Shown piece by piece: positions 16,904 through 24,975 of a stretch of DNA of 64,000 nt. Made by a program: the position numbers and the translations under genes. The first letter of the stretch is position 1. Each line of letters starts with the position of its first letter. Location of the stretch: IMG/VR virus record IMGVR_UViG_3300032245_001466, positions 1 to 64,000 of that record. The stretch is one strand, 5' to 3'. This DNA is from a virus. The notes beneath the pieces were generated by a model that saw only the letters and a program-made list of their open reading frames with translations, was not told where the DNA came from and ran no database searches.

Positions 16904-19068
16904 TGATGCCGTGGGAGCGACTAAAGCGCTCCGAAACTACGTCAGAAGCGCAGGCAACCGTTGATGCGATTAAGGACGCAATCCTTATCCCCAACTACGA
17001 CTCGCAGCCATATGCCCGAGGCGCTGGGCAAAGTACCGTGCAGAAGCGATCGGTCAACATGCTTCGCAAGTGGTCGCGCAACAATCCATGGATTCGTGCT
17101 GCCATCAACCTGCGCCGGCAGCAGATTAGCCGCGCCCGCTGGGACATTGTGACCATTGATGGCGAAAGTCAGGCAAACGTAGAAATCGTTCACAAGATTA
17201 AACATCTTTTGCGAGACCCAAACACTCGGATGGATTCATGGAGATCATTTATTGAGCCCATTGTTGAAGACATCTTGGTTCTTGACCAAGGCGCAATTGA
17301 AAAGGAATTGACCGTTGGCGCAAGGGCTGGTCGCGCAGTGGACCCAATTAAGAATCTTTGGCCAAAAGATGCTTCAAGAATAGCATTTGATCCAAATTGG
17401 GATGGAAGCAATCTCAAAAAGCCTAGATATTTTGAATACGATGATACGGGCAAGGTAATTGCAGAATACAAGAACGAAGAAATGGTGGTCATTGTTGCCA
17501 ACAAAGTTACCTATTCCCCACTTGGGCTTTCTCCCCTAGAGGTTCTTGCTGAAACTATTGAGGCAGACCTGCGCGCTGCAAAGTACAACAACAACATTGT
17601 GGAACAGGCAACGCCACCAGGCATCATTGATCTTGGCGAGGGCGTGCGTCCAGATCAGGTTGATGCATTTAAGACTTATTGGGAGGGCGAGATTGCAGGG
17701 AAGAGCCAGACCGCAATCACCGGCGGCGGCAAAGGGGTCAAGTGGATTCCAATGGCCCAGTCCAACAGGGACATGCAGTTTATGGAATGGCAGATCTATC
17801 TTGCCCGAAAGATCTGTGCAGTATTTGGCGTTCAGCCACAAGACATTGGTTTGAACTTTGACGTCAACAAGAGCACGTCTGAGTATGGGGCGGCATTCAC
17901 TGCCGACAACGGTATCGCACCGCTATGCGAGCTAATCGCGGATTATATTACCCGCGAGATCGTCTGGTTGTATGACAGAAACCTTAGATTTGTTTACACC
18001 GACGTCGGCAGGGAATCCGCAGCGGCCGTTTCCGACTACTATAAGGCGGCACTTGCTGGACTCCCTTGGCTTCGACTAAACGATGCACTCAAGGAGCGCG
18101 GGCAGGACGCTGTCGGCGATCTTGGAAATGAGATCTGGATGCCAAGCCCGCTTGGCTATATGCCGCTTAGATTTTACGAGCTTTATTTGAAGGGAAAAGT
18201 TGGCGATCCCGATATGCCGCCACCGCCGACGGTTCCTGACGCCCCGGAGGGAGCAGTCGATACGTCTCCCGGTGCTGGCGGCACCAAGCCAAGCCCCAAG
18301 CCGCCACAGGGCAAGGATCAGCTTGAGTCAAAGCCAAATCCAGATATGAACCCAAGGCAGCAAGAGAACAAGAAGCAGATTGTGGTTATCGAGCCAGATA
18401 GCATTCTTTCTGATGAATGCCCGTCTGAGGTAATTGACGCAATTGATGATTACGTTGCGCAGGGCGCGGAAATCATTGCAATTTCTCGATCAAAGGCAGA
18501 CAAGGAAGAGATTCGCGCTGAACTTGAGGAGTGCGGAATTAATGTTGTTGATGTTCTCTGCAACACATTCCCAGACGATACTGTCTTGCAATTCAAGCGA
18601 TATGAGTCGCAAAAGATTAGCAGGCTTGGTGCAGAGGTTATCGCCTACTACGACGGCGACCAACAAATTGCCGATGCCTATAAATCTTCGCATCCGCTTG
18701 CTAAGGATCTTGCAGTGTTTGATGCCGAGAAGGCGGATGGGATCAATCTAAATGTTCCCGATGGCGTAAAGGCAGAGGCAAAGAAGGGCCTTGATTGGCG
18801 TCGGGAGTTTGGCAGGGGCGGCATTGGCCCTGGTCAGCAGACCGCAAGAATGCTGATCGGCAACAAGATGACCATTGCACGAGTAAGAAAGATGCGCTCG
18901 TACCTTGCTCGGCACGAAGTCGACAAGCGCGGTGAAGGCTGGGCTCCTGGCCAGAAGGGATTCCCTTCAGCCGGAAGAATCGCGTGGGCTCTCTGGGGTG
19001 GAGATTCGGGCAAGGCGTGGTCAAACAAGGTCATGCGTTCGGTTGAAGCCAAAGAGAGAAACGGCTAG
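16897..19068 (+). CDS. Portal protein with C-terminal HAD-like and WALWGG domains
   Basis: 723 aa from GTG, with AGGAG 8 nt upstream (ATG 16903 is the alternative). Residues 1-435 are an HK97-family portal: KWSRNNPWIRAAINLRR, the clip/wing region, and MEWQIYLARKICAVFGVQP with the stem helices. After a Pro-rich linker, residues 494-598 look like a HAD-type Rossmann domain (VVIEPDSI for motif I, IISRSK-like motif II, a Lys, then YYDGDQQIADAY for motif IV); motif I lacks the usual DxD, so catalysis is doubtful. Residues 620-713 (GLDWRREFGRGG to IAWALWGGDSGKAW) are a domain common in phage head proteins. The portal is the DNA channel and packaging-motor dock. Confidence 0.85.
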   Translation: MVMMPWERLKRSETTSEAQATVDAIKDAILIPNYDSQPYARGAGQSTVQKRSVNMLRKWSRNNPWIRAAINLRRQQISRARWDIVTIDGESQANVEIVHKIKHLLRDPNTRMDSWRSFIEPIVEDILVLDQGAIEKELTVGARAGRAVDPIKNLWPKDASRIAFDPNWDGSNLKKPRYFEYDDTGKVIAEYKNEEMVVIVANKVTYSPLGLSPLEVLAETIEADLRAAKYNNNIVEQATPPGIIDLGEGVRPDQVDAFKTYWEGEIAGKSQTAITGGGKGVKWIPMAQSNRDMQFMEWQIYLARKICAVFGVQPQDIGLNFDVNKSTSEYGAAFTADNGIAPLCELIADYITREIVWLYDRNLRFVYTDVGRESAAAVSDYYKAALAGLPWLRLNDALKERGQDAVGDLGNEIWMPSPLGYMPLRFYELYLKGKVGDPDMPPPPTVPDAPEGAVDTSPGAGGTKPSPKPPQGKDQLESKPNPDMNPRQQENKKQIVVIEPDSILSDECPSEVIDAIDDYVAQGAEIIAISRSKADKEEIRAELEECGINVVDVLCNTFPDDTVLQFKRYESQKISRLGAEVIAYYDGDQQIADAYKSSHPLAKDLAVFDAEKADGINLNVPDGVKAEAKKGLDWRREFGRGGIGPGQQTARMLIGNKMTIARVRKMRSYLARHEVDKRGEGWAPGQKGFPSAGRIAWALWGGDSGKAWSNKVMRSVEAKERNG

Positions 19069-19074
19069 CGCTTT

Positions 19075-19224
19075 ATGGCAGATAAATACTTTCACGTGCA
19101 GCCTTGCTTTTGCCTCCCCTGTAAGGTGCTAAAGCAGGACAAGGGAGAGCGACTTCCGCTCAGAGCAGAAACAGCAGCGCCAGAGAAAAAGCCTAAGAAG
19201 GCACGTGGCGCAAAGAAGTCCTAA
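19075..19224 (+). CDS. Small Cys-containing basic protein
   Basis: 49 aa: an N-terminal CFCLPCKVL motif, then a Lys/Ala/Pro-rich tail (EKKPKKARGAKKS). Stop and next start overlap (TAATG). It sits between the portal and HNH genes. Function unknown; the tail suggests nucleic-acid contact. Confidence 0.55.
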   Translation: MADKYFHVQPCFCLPCKVLKQDKGERLPLRAETAAPEKKPKKARGAKKS

Positions 19225-19538
19225 TGGCGCACAAAGATCCCGTCACGCCGGAGCTGAGGAAGGCCATCTTGGATCGAGATCGAGGATGCGTTGGCCCAAG
19301 GGTTGGAATGCACGATCAATGTGGCAGCCAATTTGGGTCGGGAGGTCAAGTTGTTTTAGAGCTCGACCACGTATTTAATTCTGGCATGGGGAAGCGGGGG
19401 CCATCGGAAATGTGGAATCTGGTCACCCTCTGTGGCTGGCATCATAAGATTAAAACCGAATCGTCAAGAAAGTGGCGTGAGGTTTTGTATGAGTATTTGG
19501 AGACGTTTCAATATGACAGAGAACAATATCTACCGTAA
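19224..19538 (+). CDS. HNH endonuclease
   Basis: 104 aa with a full HNH pattern: VLELDHVFNSG (DH), WNLVTLCGWHHKIKT (N and HH), preceded by ILDRDRGCVGP. Small HNH proteins next to portal or terminase genes often assist packaging and DNA cleavage at head filling in siphophages; a free homing-type nuclease is the other option. Here it lies next to the portal but 40 kb from terminase. Confidence 0.8.
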   Translation: MAHKDPVTPELRKAILDRDRGCVGPRVGMHDQCGSQFGSGGQVVLELDHVFNSGMGKRGPSEMWNLVTLCGWHHKIKTESSRKWREVLYEYLETFQYDREQYLP

Positions 19539-19686
19539 CCAACCTTGCTCGAGCAAGATCTGCCCCTCAAAGCAGGCCAGCCTTGTGTCGCGGGGGCTTG
19601 GCCCAATGGTTAAGCGGGGAAATCAAAAATACCACCTGTGCTGCCTTCCTGAGCGCGGCTTGACAAAGGGTGATACAATCAAGTAA
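19513..19686 (+). CDS. Small Cys-containing protein
   Basis: 57 aa overlapping the HNH gene end by 26 nt. Cysteines in PCSSKICPS and LCCLPERG form a probable zinc site. The start is ATG 19513; the frame extends upstream but only inside the HNH gene. Function unknown. Confidence 0.5.
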   Translation: MTENNIYRNQPCSSKICPSKQASLVSRGLGPMVKRGNQKYHLCCLPERGLTKGDTIK

Positions 19687-19709
19687 GGTGATACCGAAAA
19701 GGAGGGAGC

Positions 19710-20030
19710 ATGGCAGATAAGGGAATCTGGTGGCGATCTTGCTACGCGTGCGGCGGAAAGCTTTTTGAGCTATCTGCTGGTCCATTGTTTTGCTCAAACG
19801 AGCATTGCAAGCGTGGCGGAAGAATAATGTCGTTTGAAGAAACGACAGATAAGCAGGGGCAGGCGCAATCGGTGTGCATCTTAGATGACTGCCTGATGCA
19901 TAGAAAGGGAAGGTACGCAGATGACGGAAGCGGAGATGGCGGATCTTGGGAGATCCCGGTTCGACCTTCAACTGAAAAGGGTTCTAGAAGGCGATCAGGG
20001 AGAAAGACCAAAGGTGGTTCTGGGGTTTGA
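19710..20030 (+). CDS. Zinc-ribbon protein with low-complexity tail
   Basis: 106 aa. The first 40 residues carry CYACGGKLF and CSNEHCKRGG, a four-cysteine zinc ribbon. AAGGAGGGAG lies before ATG. The last 37 residues (Gly/Ser/Arg-rich) are read in a frame that overlaps the next gene by 110 nt, so either the tail is a by-product of the overlap or the two genes truly share sequence. Confidence 0.6.
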   Translation: MADKGIWWRSCYACGGKLFELSAGPLFCSNEHCKRGGRIMSFEETTDKQGQAQSVCILDDCLMHRKGRYADDGSGDGGSWEIPVRPSTEKGSRRRSGRKTKGGSGV

Positions 20031-20154
20031 GGCAGCAAACGCAGCGGCCGCGATGGAACAGGGCCTCTCTTACGAGGATCGGGCGGCGTATCATTTAGGA
20101 ATTAATTATGCACTTGAGGCGTGGCTGGTGTATGATCTCAGCCAGAAGGATTGA
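19921..20154 (+). CDS. Small helical protein
   Basis: 77 aa, starts at ATG after GGGAAGG; helical with an Ala-rich centre (GFEAANAAAAMEQGLSYEDR). It overlaps the zinc-ribbon gene by 110 nt in another frame and is followed directly by the HTH gene. Function unknown. Confidence 0.6.
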   Translation: MTEAEMADLGRSRFDLQLKRVLEGDQGERPKVVLGFEAANAAAAMEQGLSYEDRAAYHLGINYALEAWLVYDLSQKD

Positions 20155-20159
20155 GTTAC

Positions 20160-20429
20160 ATGAAGCAGACGGGTCCTAATTTTGCAGAGCAGCGACTAAT
20201 TCAGCGGAAGAAAACCGCGCAGGTTTGGCGACTGCTTGAGGAGACCGGCATTAAGCGCAGGTTTCTTGCGCGACACCTTGGGGTGTCGTATGGTTATCTC
20301 AACCAGGTTCAGTATGGGCAGGCCCCAATCAGTGGGCCAATGCGAAAGCGCATCGCTGAGTTTCTTGGTGTAGACGAAAAGAAACTGTTCGAAGATCTCG
20401 ATCAGTTCATTAGCAATAAGGAGAGCTAG
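20160..20429 (+). CDS. Cro/C1-type HTH DNA-binding protein
   Basis: 89 aa. KRRFLARHLGVSYGYLNQVQ is a clear helix-turn-helix of the Cro/C1 family, followed by GPMRKRIAEFLGVDEKKLFE, the usual fourth and fifth helices. ATG 20160 has AAGGA at proper spacing; TTG 20151 is too close. It heads the replication operon and may regulate it. Confidence 0.75.
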   Translation: MKQTGPNFAEQRLIQRKKTAQVWRLLEETGIKRRFLARHLGVSYGYLNQVQYGQAPISGPMRKRIAEFLGVDEKKLFEDLDQFISNKES

Positions 20430-20430
20430 T

Positions 20431-21000
20431 ATGGCATTCGACAAGAGCGCACTCAAGGATTACGTAGATGTTGCAGAGCGCATCCGTGCGTGGTACGAAG
20501 CGTACCCAAACGCACGTATTGAAACAAATATTATTGAGCACACCGAAAAGCGTGTGGTGATTGAGGCAAAAGCATATCGTGGCGAAACCCCCGAGGACAA
20601 GCCGGCTGGCGTTGGCCACAGCGCCATGCAGATTCCAGGAGCAACGCCATATACTCGTGGTTCCGAGATTGAGAACTGCGAGACATCGGCTGTTGGTCGC
20701 GCGCTGGTGATGGCGGGCCTCCCATCAAAGCGCATCGCCTCAGACGACGAGATCAAGTCAAAGGGCGGAACGTCCAAGACTCTGGCAAAGGCAGCGGCAG
20801 AGATTTTTGATGATGCCGTTTTGCCACCGCACGTTCAGAAGTATGTTGACGAGTTTGACGCCGCTACAACGGTTGAGCAGCTCAATGCAATTGGCCAGAA
20901 GATCAACAATTCTTCGGCAGACGGCGTTGAGATTGACGATCTCTCTCGCCAGTACCTTGTGAATAAGTTCAAGACACGCCGAGCGGAGATTGCTGGATGA
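20431..21000 (+). CDS. Erf-like single-strand annealing protein
   Basis: 189 aa. The core ENCETSAVGRALVMAGL, preceded by a beta-rich stretch (RVVIEAKAYRGETPED), is the hallmark segment of Erf-type phage single-strand annealing proteins, which pair complementary strands during recombination. It is directly followed by a RecB/Cas4-type exonuclease gene (ATGA overlap), the usual annealase-exonuclease pair. Confidence 0.65.
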   Translation: MAFDKSALKDYVDVAERIRAWYEAYPNARIETNIIEHTEKRVVIEAKAYRGETPEDKPAGVGHSAMQIPGATPYTRGSEIENCETSAVGRALVMAGLPSKRIASDDEIKSKGGTSKTLAKAAAEIFDDAVLPPHVQKYVDEFDAATTVEQLNAIGQKINNSSADGVEIDDLSRQYLVNKFKTRRAEIAG

Positions 21001-21869
21001 TTCCAGAGAGGCACCCAGAGCACGTTAGCGTAAGCGAGTTACGCGAGTTTCTTTCCTGTCCTCTTAGGTGGTGGTACAAATACCGCCTGGGTATGTGGAC
21101 GGAAAAAACAACGCCATACTTTGCTCTGGGCACCTCTGTCCACGCTGGTCTTCAGAAGTGGTACGAGCCAATTACTGGCGGCAAGCAGCATGGCGACCTT
21201 ACGAAGGTCTTTGATTACTACCGAAAGACTTGGGCACTTGAATCGTCAAAGGTTGACTGGACTGGAGAGAAAGATCGAGACCTTCTGAGTGAAGGTTTTA
21301 ACGGCGAGGAGATGCTTCGCGCCGCGATCTATGCCGGCGACGATTGGGAGGCGAAGGCCGTTGAGCATGCGATGTTCTCGGAGATTAAGCACTCAAAACT
21401 TGGCAAACTACCAATTAAACTGAAGACGCAAGTTGACATGCTTACCAAGGGTCTTGACGTTGTGGAGCACAAGACCGCTCAGCGAAAATGGGAGGCCGAA
21501 CGAGAGCACGGAGACATTCAGGCGACCGCTTATGCGCTTGCCGTCCGTGAGAACTATTCCCACGACCCGACGGTTACCTTTAACATCATTAGCAATTCCG
21601 CAAAGGGTCCGAATGTTGATCGAAGAATGACGACAAGAACGCAGAGCGAAATTGATAAGTTGTACATTGGCGCTCGGGCATTTGTTGACGCAATCGAAAA
21701 GGGTGCGATCTATCCAAACCCAACAGCGTTTGCCCACGCGACGTGCGAGTTCAAATCGCTGTGCAATGATTGGGAGAGCCACCCGCAGAAACTTCCAGAT
21801 ACGCGAAAGAAACTTTATGATAAGGTTCCGACCCTAAAGAAAGATCTCTGGCCAGATCACGACTGGTAA
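20997..21869 (+). CDS. PD-(D/E)XK exonuclease, Cas4/RecB-like
   Basis: 290 aa. SVSELREFLSCPLRWWYKYR and ALGTSVHAGLQKWY match the N-terminal part of RecB/Cas4-family nucleases, and QVDMLTKGLDVVEHKTAQ is the D-(x)n-EHK catalytic core, followed by GDIQATAYALAV. Three C-terminal-type cysteines of Cas4 are not obvious. It would resect DNA ends for the adjacent annealing protein. Confidence 0.8.
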   Translation: MIPERHPEHVSVSELREFLSCPLRWWYKYRLGMWTEKTTPYFALGTSVHAGLQKWYEPITGGKQHGDLTKVFDYYRKTWALESSKVDWTGEKDRDLLSEGFNGEEMLRAAIYAGDDWEAKAVEHAMFSEIKHSKLGKLPIKLKTQVDMLTKGLDVVEHKTAQRKWEAEREHGDIQATAYALAVRENYSHDPTVTFNIISNSAKGPNVDRRMTTRTQSEIDKLYIGARAFVDAIEKGAIYPNPTAFAHATCEFKSLCNDWESHPQKLPDTRKKLYDKVPTLKKDLWPDHDW

Positions 21870-21891
21870 CGCGCAAATTAAGGAGGGGAGA

Positions 21892-22056
21892 ATGTACGAC
21901 TGGGCGATGAAGTGCGCCACTTGTGGCGAAATCAATACTGCCGAGTTTTTCCAGGGCGATGACAACGTTTGTATTGATTGCCAGGTGGAAATCATTTCGG
22001 ATGCGCCGAAATTTGACCAGCTTTCCTTTGCCCTTGATGACGAGGGTAGTAAGTGA
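21892..22056 (+). CDS. Small zinc-finger protein
   Basis: 54 aa. Two CxxC pairs (KCATCGE and CIDCQV) give a zinc ribbon, followed by an acidic tail. GGAGGGGAG precedes ATG; the stop overlaps the next start (GTGA). Located within the replication operon. Confidence 0.7.
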   Translation: MYDWAMKCATCGEINTAEFFQGDDNVCIDCQVEIISDAPKFDQLSFALDDEGSK

Positions 22057-22742
22057 AGCAGCAGATTATTCCGATCGAGGAGATGGTCGAAGTGCGCGTT
22101 TATTGGCGCTGCTACAGTGATCTTCCGCGGCACGCGAAGCTGTGGAGGCTTCCCGACAATAATGCGCGCTGGGCATGGATTACGTTGCTCTGCGCGGCAT
22201 CCGAGACTAACGGCGTCTTTGAGTCTGATCAGCACGTTGAGGCACTTATTGGAACACAGAACGCCAAGTATCTTCCGCACTTCCGCCGAGTCGGCCTGCT
22301 TGACGGGCTCGTTGTTCATGACTGGGATGAGTGGCAGGAGCCATCAGACGGGTTAACCGAGGCTCGTGAGCGCCTTGCTGAGGCGGGAAGGTCGAGACTT
22401 GATCGACTTGGCCTAAGGGATAATCATGAAACGCCAATAACGCGCAGTCTTAAGGAGTGGCTTGGCTACGTTGTCGCTGGGCCAAACACGCAGGGCAGGC
22501 TTGGGGAGTTTTTTGGCGCAATGCTTGGCGTTGTCCCGCAGCGAAATGACTACAGCAGGATTGCGAAGTTGATGAAAGATTTTCCTGGCGGCATTCCTGC
22601 GCTTATGGCTGCCGTTTGCGACGCCGCCCTCCGTGACCTCAAGGGCGACCCGATCTCGTATTTGACAGCGGTTGGGCAGAAGCGTAAGATGGCTGCTCCT
22701 CGGCAAACGAGCAGTACGCGCGATGCGCATTTGGAGGGATAA
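22053..22742 (+). CDS. Replication initiation / replisome organiser protein
   Basis: 229 aa from GTG. The N-terminal 100 residues have the winged-helix layout of phage replisome organisers (WRCYSDLPRHAKLWRLP, ARWAWITLLCAASETNGVF, HFRRVGLLDGLVVHDW). The C-terminal half has a DnaD-like helical look (LGEFFGAMLGVVPQRND). It lies just before a DnaC-type loader gene, the typical order for origin-binding protein and loader. Confidence 0.7.
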   Translation: MKQQIIPIEEMVEVRVYWRCYSDLPRHAKLWRLPDNNARWAWITLLCAASETNGVFESDQHVEALIGTQNAKYLPHFRRVGLLDGLVVHDWDEWQEPSDGLTEARERLAEAGRSRLDRLGLRDNHETPITRSLKEWLGYVVAGPNTQGRLGEFFGAMLGVVPQRNDYSRIAKLMKDFPGGIPALMAAVCDAALRDLKGDPISYLTAVGQKRKMAAPRQTSSTRDAHLEG

Positions 22743-23383
22743 TGCAAGAGACGATCTATATGGGAGACATTGAGAATCGCGTCAAGCCACCAACGGACAT
22801 CCACGCCGCACTACTGAAGGCTGGAATTCCGCAGCGGTATCTTGATAGTTCGTTTAAGAAGTTTAACGTGCAGAAAGAGTCTAAGACCGCGTTTGAGGCG
22901 GCAGCAGATTGGGCTCGGTCACCGATCACGGATCGTGGCCTGCTGTTCGTGGGCCCTCCGGGAACGGGTAAGACCCACCTTGCAGTCTCAGCCGTGCGAG
23001 AAAAAATCACAGAGGGGATCTCGGGAATCAAGTTTATCAACGTGCCACTGTTTTTAGATAGAATTCGCATGTCGATGAAGTATACTGATTCGGAAGTGAT
23101 CACTCTGTTTGAGCACTGTCTCGAGAAGGCTCCAGTCGTCGTTCTTGATGATCTTGGGAAAGAGAAAGCAACAGACTGGGCAGCCGAGCGGCTGTATGTG
23201 ATGGTGGAGAGCCGATATAGTGCGTGCCGTGCGACGATTGCCACGACGAATCGTGGGCTTGACGAACTCGACGCCCTTGGATATGGGGCTCTCGTCTCCC
23301 GCCTACAGCAAACCTGTCGCGCTGTCAAAGTGGGAGGGGAAGACCAGCGTATCCGACTTGGAAGGCTGGACCAGCCCGCTTGA
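22742..23383 (+). CDS. DnaC-like AAA+ helicase loader
   Basis: 213 aa. Walker A GPPGTGKTH at about 73-81, Walker B VVVLDDLG at about 129-136, sensor-like TIATTNRGLDEL, and RLQQTCRAVKVGGEDQR at the end, as in DnaC/IstB ATPases. It loads a replicative helicase, which is not seen in the window and would be the host DnaB. The start overlaps the previous stop (TAATG). Confidence 0.85.
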   Translation: MQETIYMGDIENRVKPPTDIHAALLKAGIPQRYLDSSFKKFNVQKESKTAFEAAADWARSPITDRGLLFVGPPGTGKTHLAVSAVREKITEGISGIKFINVPLFLDRIRMSMKYTDSEVITLFEHCLEKAPVVVLDDLGKEKATDWAAERLYVMVESRYSACRATIATTNRGLDELDALGYGALVSRLQQTCRAVKVGGEDQRIRLGRLDQPA

Positions 23384-23735
23384 GATTTACCTACCGGGGC
23401 GGCCGCCGTCTTGGAATCGCGCATATCGAGTGGCGAACAGAATTATCTACATGACACGAGAGGCAAAAGCGTGGAAGGAGGAAGTGACAAAGAGGACAGA
23501 GGCTGCTATACTCAGCAGACCGGATTTTATTCCGGTGGATAAGAAGCGAATTGTCATTGACATTTGGGCGCATCTCAATCGCCCGATGGACGCAGATAAT
23601 TTGCTGAAGCTCACGCTCGATGCGGTCGCGACGGGGCTTCATGTGAACGATCGCTGGTTCATACCACGTGTGTGGGAACTAGAGTTTGGGAATAAGGATG
23701 AGCACATTGTCCTTGTTCTCAGTCAGGAGTTATAA
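23358..23735 (+). CDS. rusA: RusA-family Holliday junction resolvase
   Basis: About 125 aa. LPGRPPSWNRAYR at the N-terminus and RPMDADNLLKLTLDAV carry the conserved acidic residues of RusA, which cuts Holliday junctions in replication intermediates. No good ribosome site is visible. TTG 23358 is the most likely start and overlaps the loader gene by 26 nt; longer forms up to 23220 are possible. Confidence 0.8.
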   Translation: MEGWTSPLEIYLPGRPPSWNRAYRVANRIIYMTREAKAWKEEVTKRTEAAILSRPDFIPVDKKRIVIDIWAHLNRPMDADNLLKLTLDAVATGLHVNDRWFIPRVWELEFGNKDEHIVLVLSQEL

Positions 23736-24113
23736 ATGGCTAAGGAGAGACTAGAGATCACGGGGCGACTTGGCGCGAAGCCAGAGTTGCGCGCAACCAA
23801 GAACGGCAAGCAGGTAAGTTCATTCAGCGTTGCCGTAAAGAACAAGCGCGGCGGCGAAGAGACCACCAACTGGTACGACGTTTCCGTATGGGAGAAGCAG
23901 GCAGAGCTTGCGGTCCGACTGCTCGACAAGGGTGACCTTGTGTGCGTTGCTGGATCGCCAAGCGTGAAGACCTTCACCACCCGCAATGGTGAGCAGAAGG
24001 CTTCGATCCAGATCACCGCGCAGACGTTTGATTTGCTCGCAAAGGGCAAGGGCGCTGGCGGGAGCACGGCCGCAGCCGCGGAGGAGCCAGACTTCTCCGA
24101 CATCCCATTCTAA
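23736..24113 (+). CDS. ssb: Single-stranded DNA-binding protein
   Basis: 125 aa. OB-fold SSB features: RLEITGRLGAKPELR, NWYDVSVWEKQAELA and KGDLVCVAGSPS. A short Gly/Ala linker leads to the acidic tip DFSDIPF that contacts partner proteins. GGAG precedes ATG directly after the RusA stop. Confidence 0.92.
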   Translation: MAKERLEITGRLGAKPELRATKNGKQVSSFSVAVKNKRGGEETTNWYDVSVWEKQAELAVRLLDKGDLVCVAGSPSVKTFTTRNGEQKASIQITAQTFDLLAKGKGAGGSTAAAAEEPDFSDIPF

Positions 24114-24115
24114 TC

Positions 24116-24217
24116 GTGGACCTCGGTACGTTCCTGAGTTACGTGGGCGCAGTTGTAGTTGGATCAACGCTCACGCTGGCTTTGTGGACAATCTGGTTCA
24201 GGATCGTTAATCGATAG
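24116..24217 (+). CDS. Tiny single-pass membrane protein
   Basis: 33 aa from GTG two bases after the ssb stop. One hydrophobic helix (LSYVGAVVVGSTLTLALWTI) is followed by FRIVNR. No ribosome site of its own, so expression would depend on coupling. Similar tiny membrane peptides occur at 25979, 37955 and 47137. Confidence 0.45.
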   Translation: MDLGTFLSYVGAVVVGSTLTLALWTIWFRIVNR

Positions 24218-24219
24218 CA

Positions 24220-24289
24220 GTTCACTTCTCTTTATGAGACCCGTACCCAAGAGTTGCCTAGTGGCTCTTGGGTACGGGAACTAGTGAAC
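24220..24289 (+). terminator. Long nested inverted repeat after ssb
   Basis: A perfect 14-bp stem (CCCGTACCCAAGAG with its complement, 24240-24253/24265-24278) lies inside an outer 6-bp stem GTTCAC/GTGAAC (24220-24225/24284-24289). There is no U-tract. It probably ends or attenuates the replication operon. Confidence 0.6.
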
Positions 24290-24307
24290 CTGCGCGCGAG
24301 GCTCAAG

Positions 24308-24604
24308 ATGAAACAGAATCGCATGGTTATCGCCATCAAAGACGATCTTGTCCAGATACTCCCGTTTTCTGCATTGTATTCAGATCACACGGGAAAAATT
24401 TTTTGCGGGAAAATTGAGGTAGCGGCTAGTGATGCTGTACACCACATACGCTTGCTACCCAACCGCCGCTACCAGCAACTCCGTTTGACAAAGTTCATCC
24501 CCATGTATTACCCTCAGTTGTACAAGGCTTGGGTATTGGATGCCTGGCATGTAAGTAGCCCGATGAGCGAGAACTCCATCGGAAAAATAAGGAGAGCAAA
24601 GTGA
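24308..24604 (+). CDS. Uncertain ORF downstream of the inverted repeat
   Basis: 98 aa from ATG 24308, basic, overlapping the next gene by GTGA. It has no recognisable domain and no clear ribosome site, and it contains a TTGACA at 24485. It may instead be the leader of the next gene, which has its own small leader hairpin (CCGATG/CATCGG) before AAGGAGAG. Confidence 0.35.
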   Translation: MKQNRMVIAIKDDLVQILPFSALYSDHTGKIFCGKIEVAASDAVHHIRLLPNRRYQQLRLTKFIPMYYPQLYKAWVLDAWHVSSPMSENSIGKIRRAK

Positions 24605-24975
24605 GAGAAGGTCTCGACGAGATTGTGGACGCCAGAATGGAGACCACGGTCTACAAGCCTGTAATTGAACAGATTGAAGGCGTGATCTACGCAGACGGCT
24701 GGGAGGATTGCCTGGTCGGCCATGGAAACATCTTCCACGGCAGCGATGGCCCAAAGGTTGTCGCCATCTATGACCGAACCAAGATGGTTGAGCGTCTTGG
24801 CAAGGATTTTGAAGACACCTGCGAGGCCAACAACGGCGCCCTACATGAGGATTGCGACCATATCGGCGAGGCAGATGAGTACATCTCCTACAACGTCGAA
24901 GGTGCGTTCTTTAAGACAGGAATGCCAGTCTACGCGTCTTTTCAGGCCCCAACAATCAACGTGGAGGAGATGTAA
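24601..24975 (+). CDS. Hypothetical acidic protein
   Basis: 124 aa from GTG after AAGGAGAG. Contains IEQIEGVIYADGWEDCLVGH and a Cys/His-bearing segment (DTCEANNGALHEDCDHIGEA), perhaps a metal site. First gene of an accessory run of overlapping genes to 29024. Family not recognised. Confidence 0.65.
   Translation: MREGLDEIVDARMETTVYKPVIEQIEGVIYADGWEDCLVGHGNIFHGSDGPKVVAIYDRTKMVERLGKDFEDTCEANNGALHEDCDHIGEADEYISYNVEGAFFKTGMPVYASFQAPTINVEEM

Noticed and set aside
24485-24520. TTGACA within the uncertain ORF at 24308 as promoter of the 24601 gene
   Set aside because: No convincing -10 (TTACCC) at proper spacing; not listed as a promoter.
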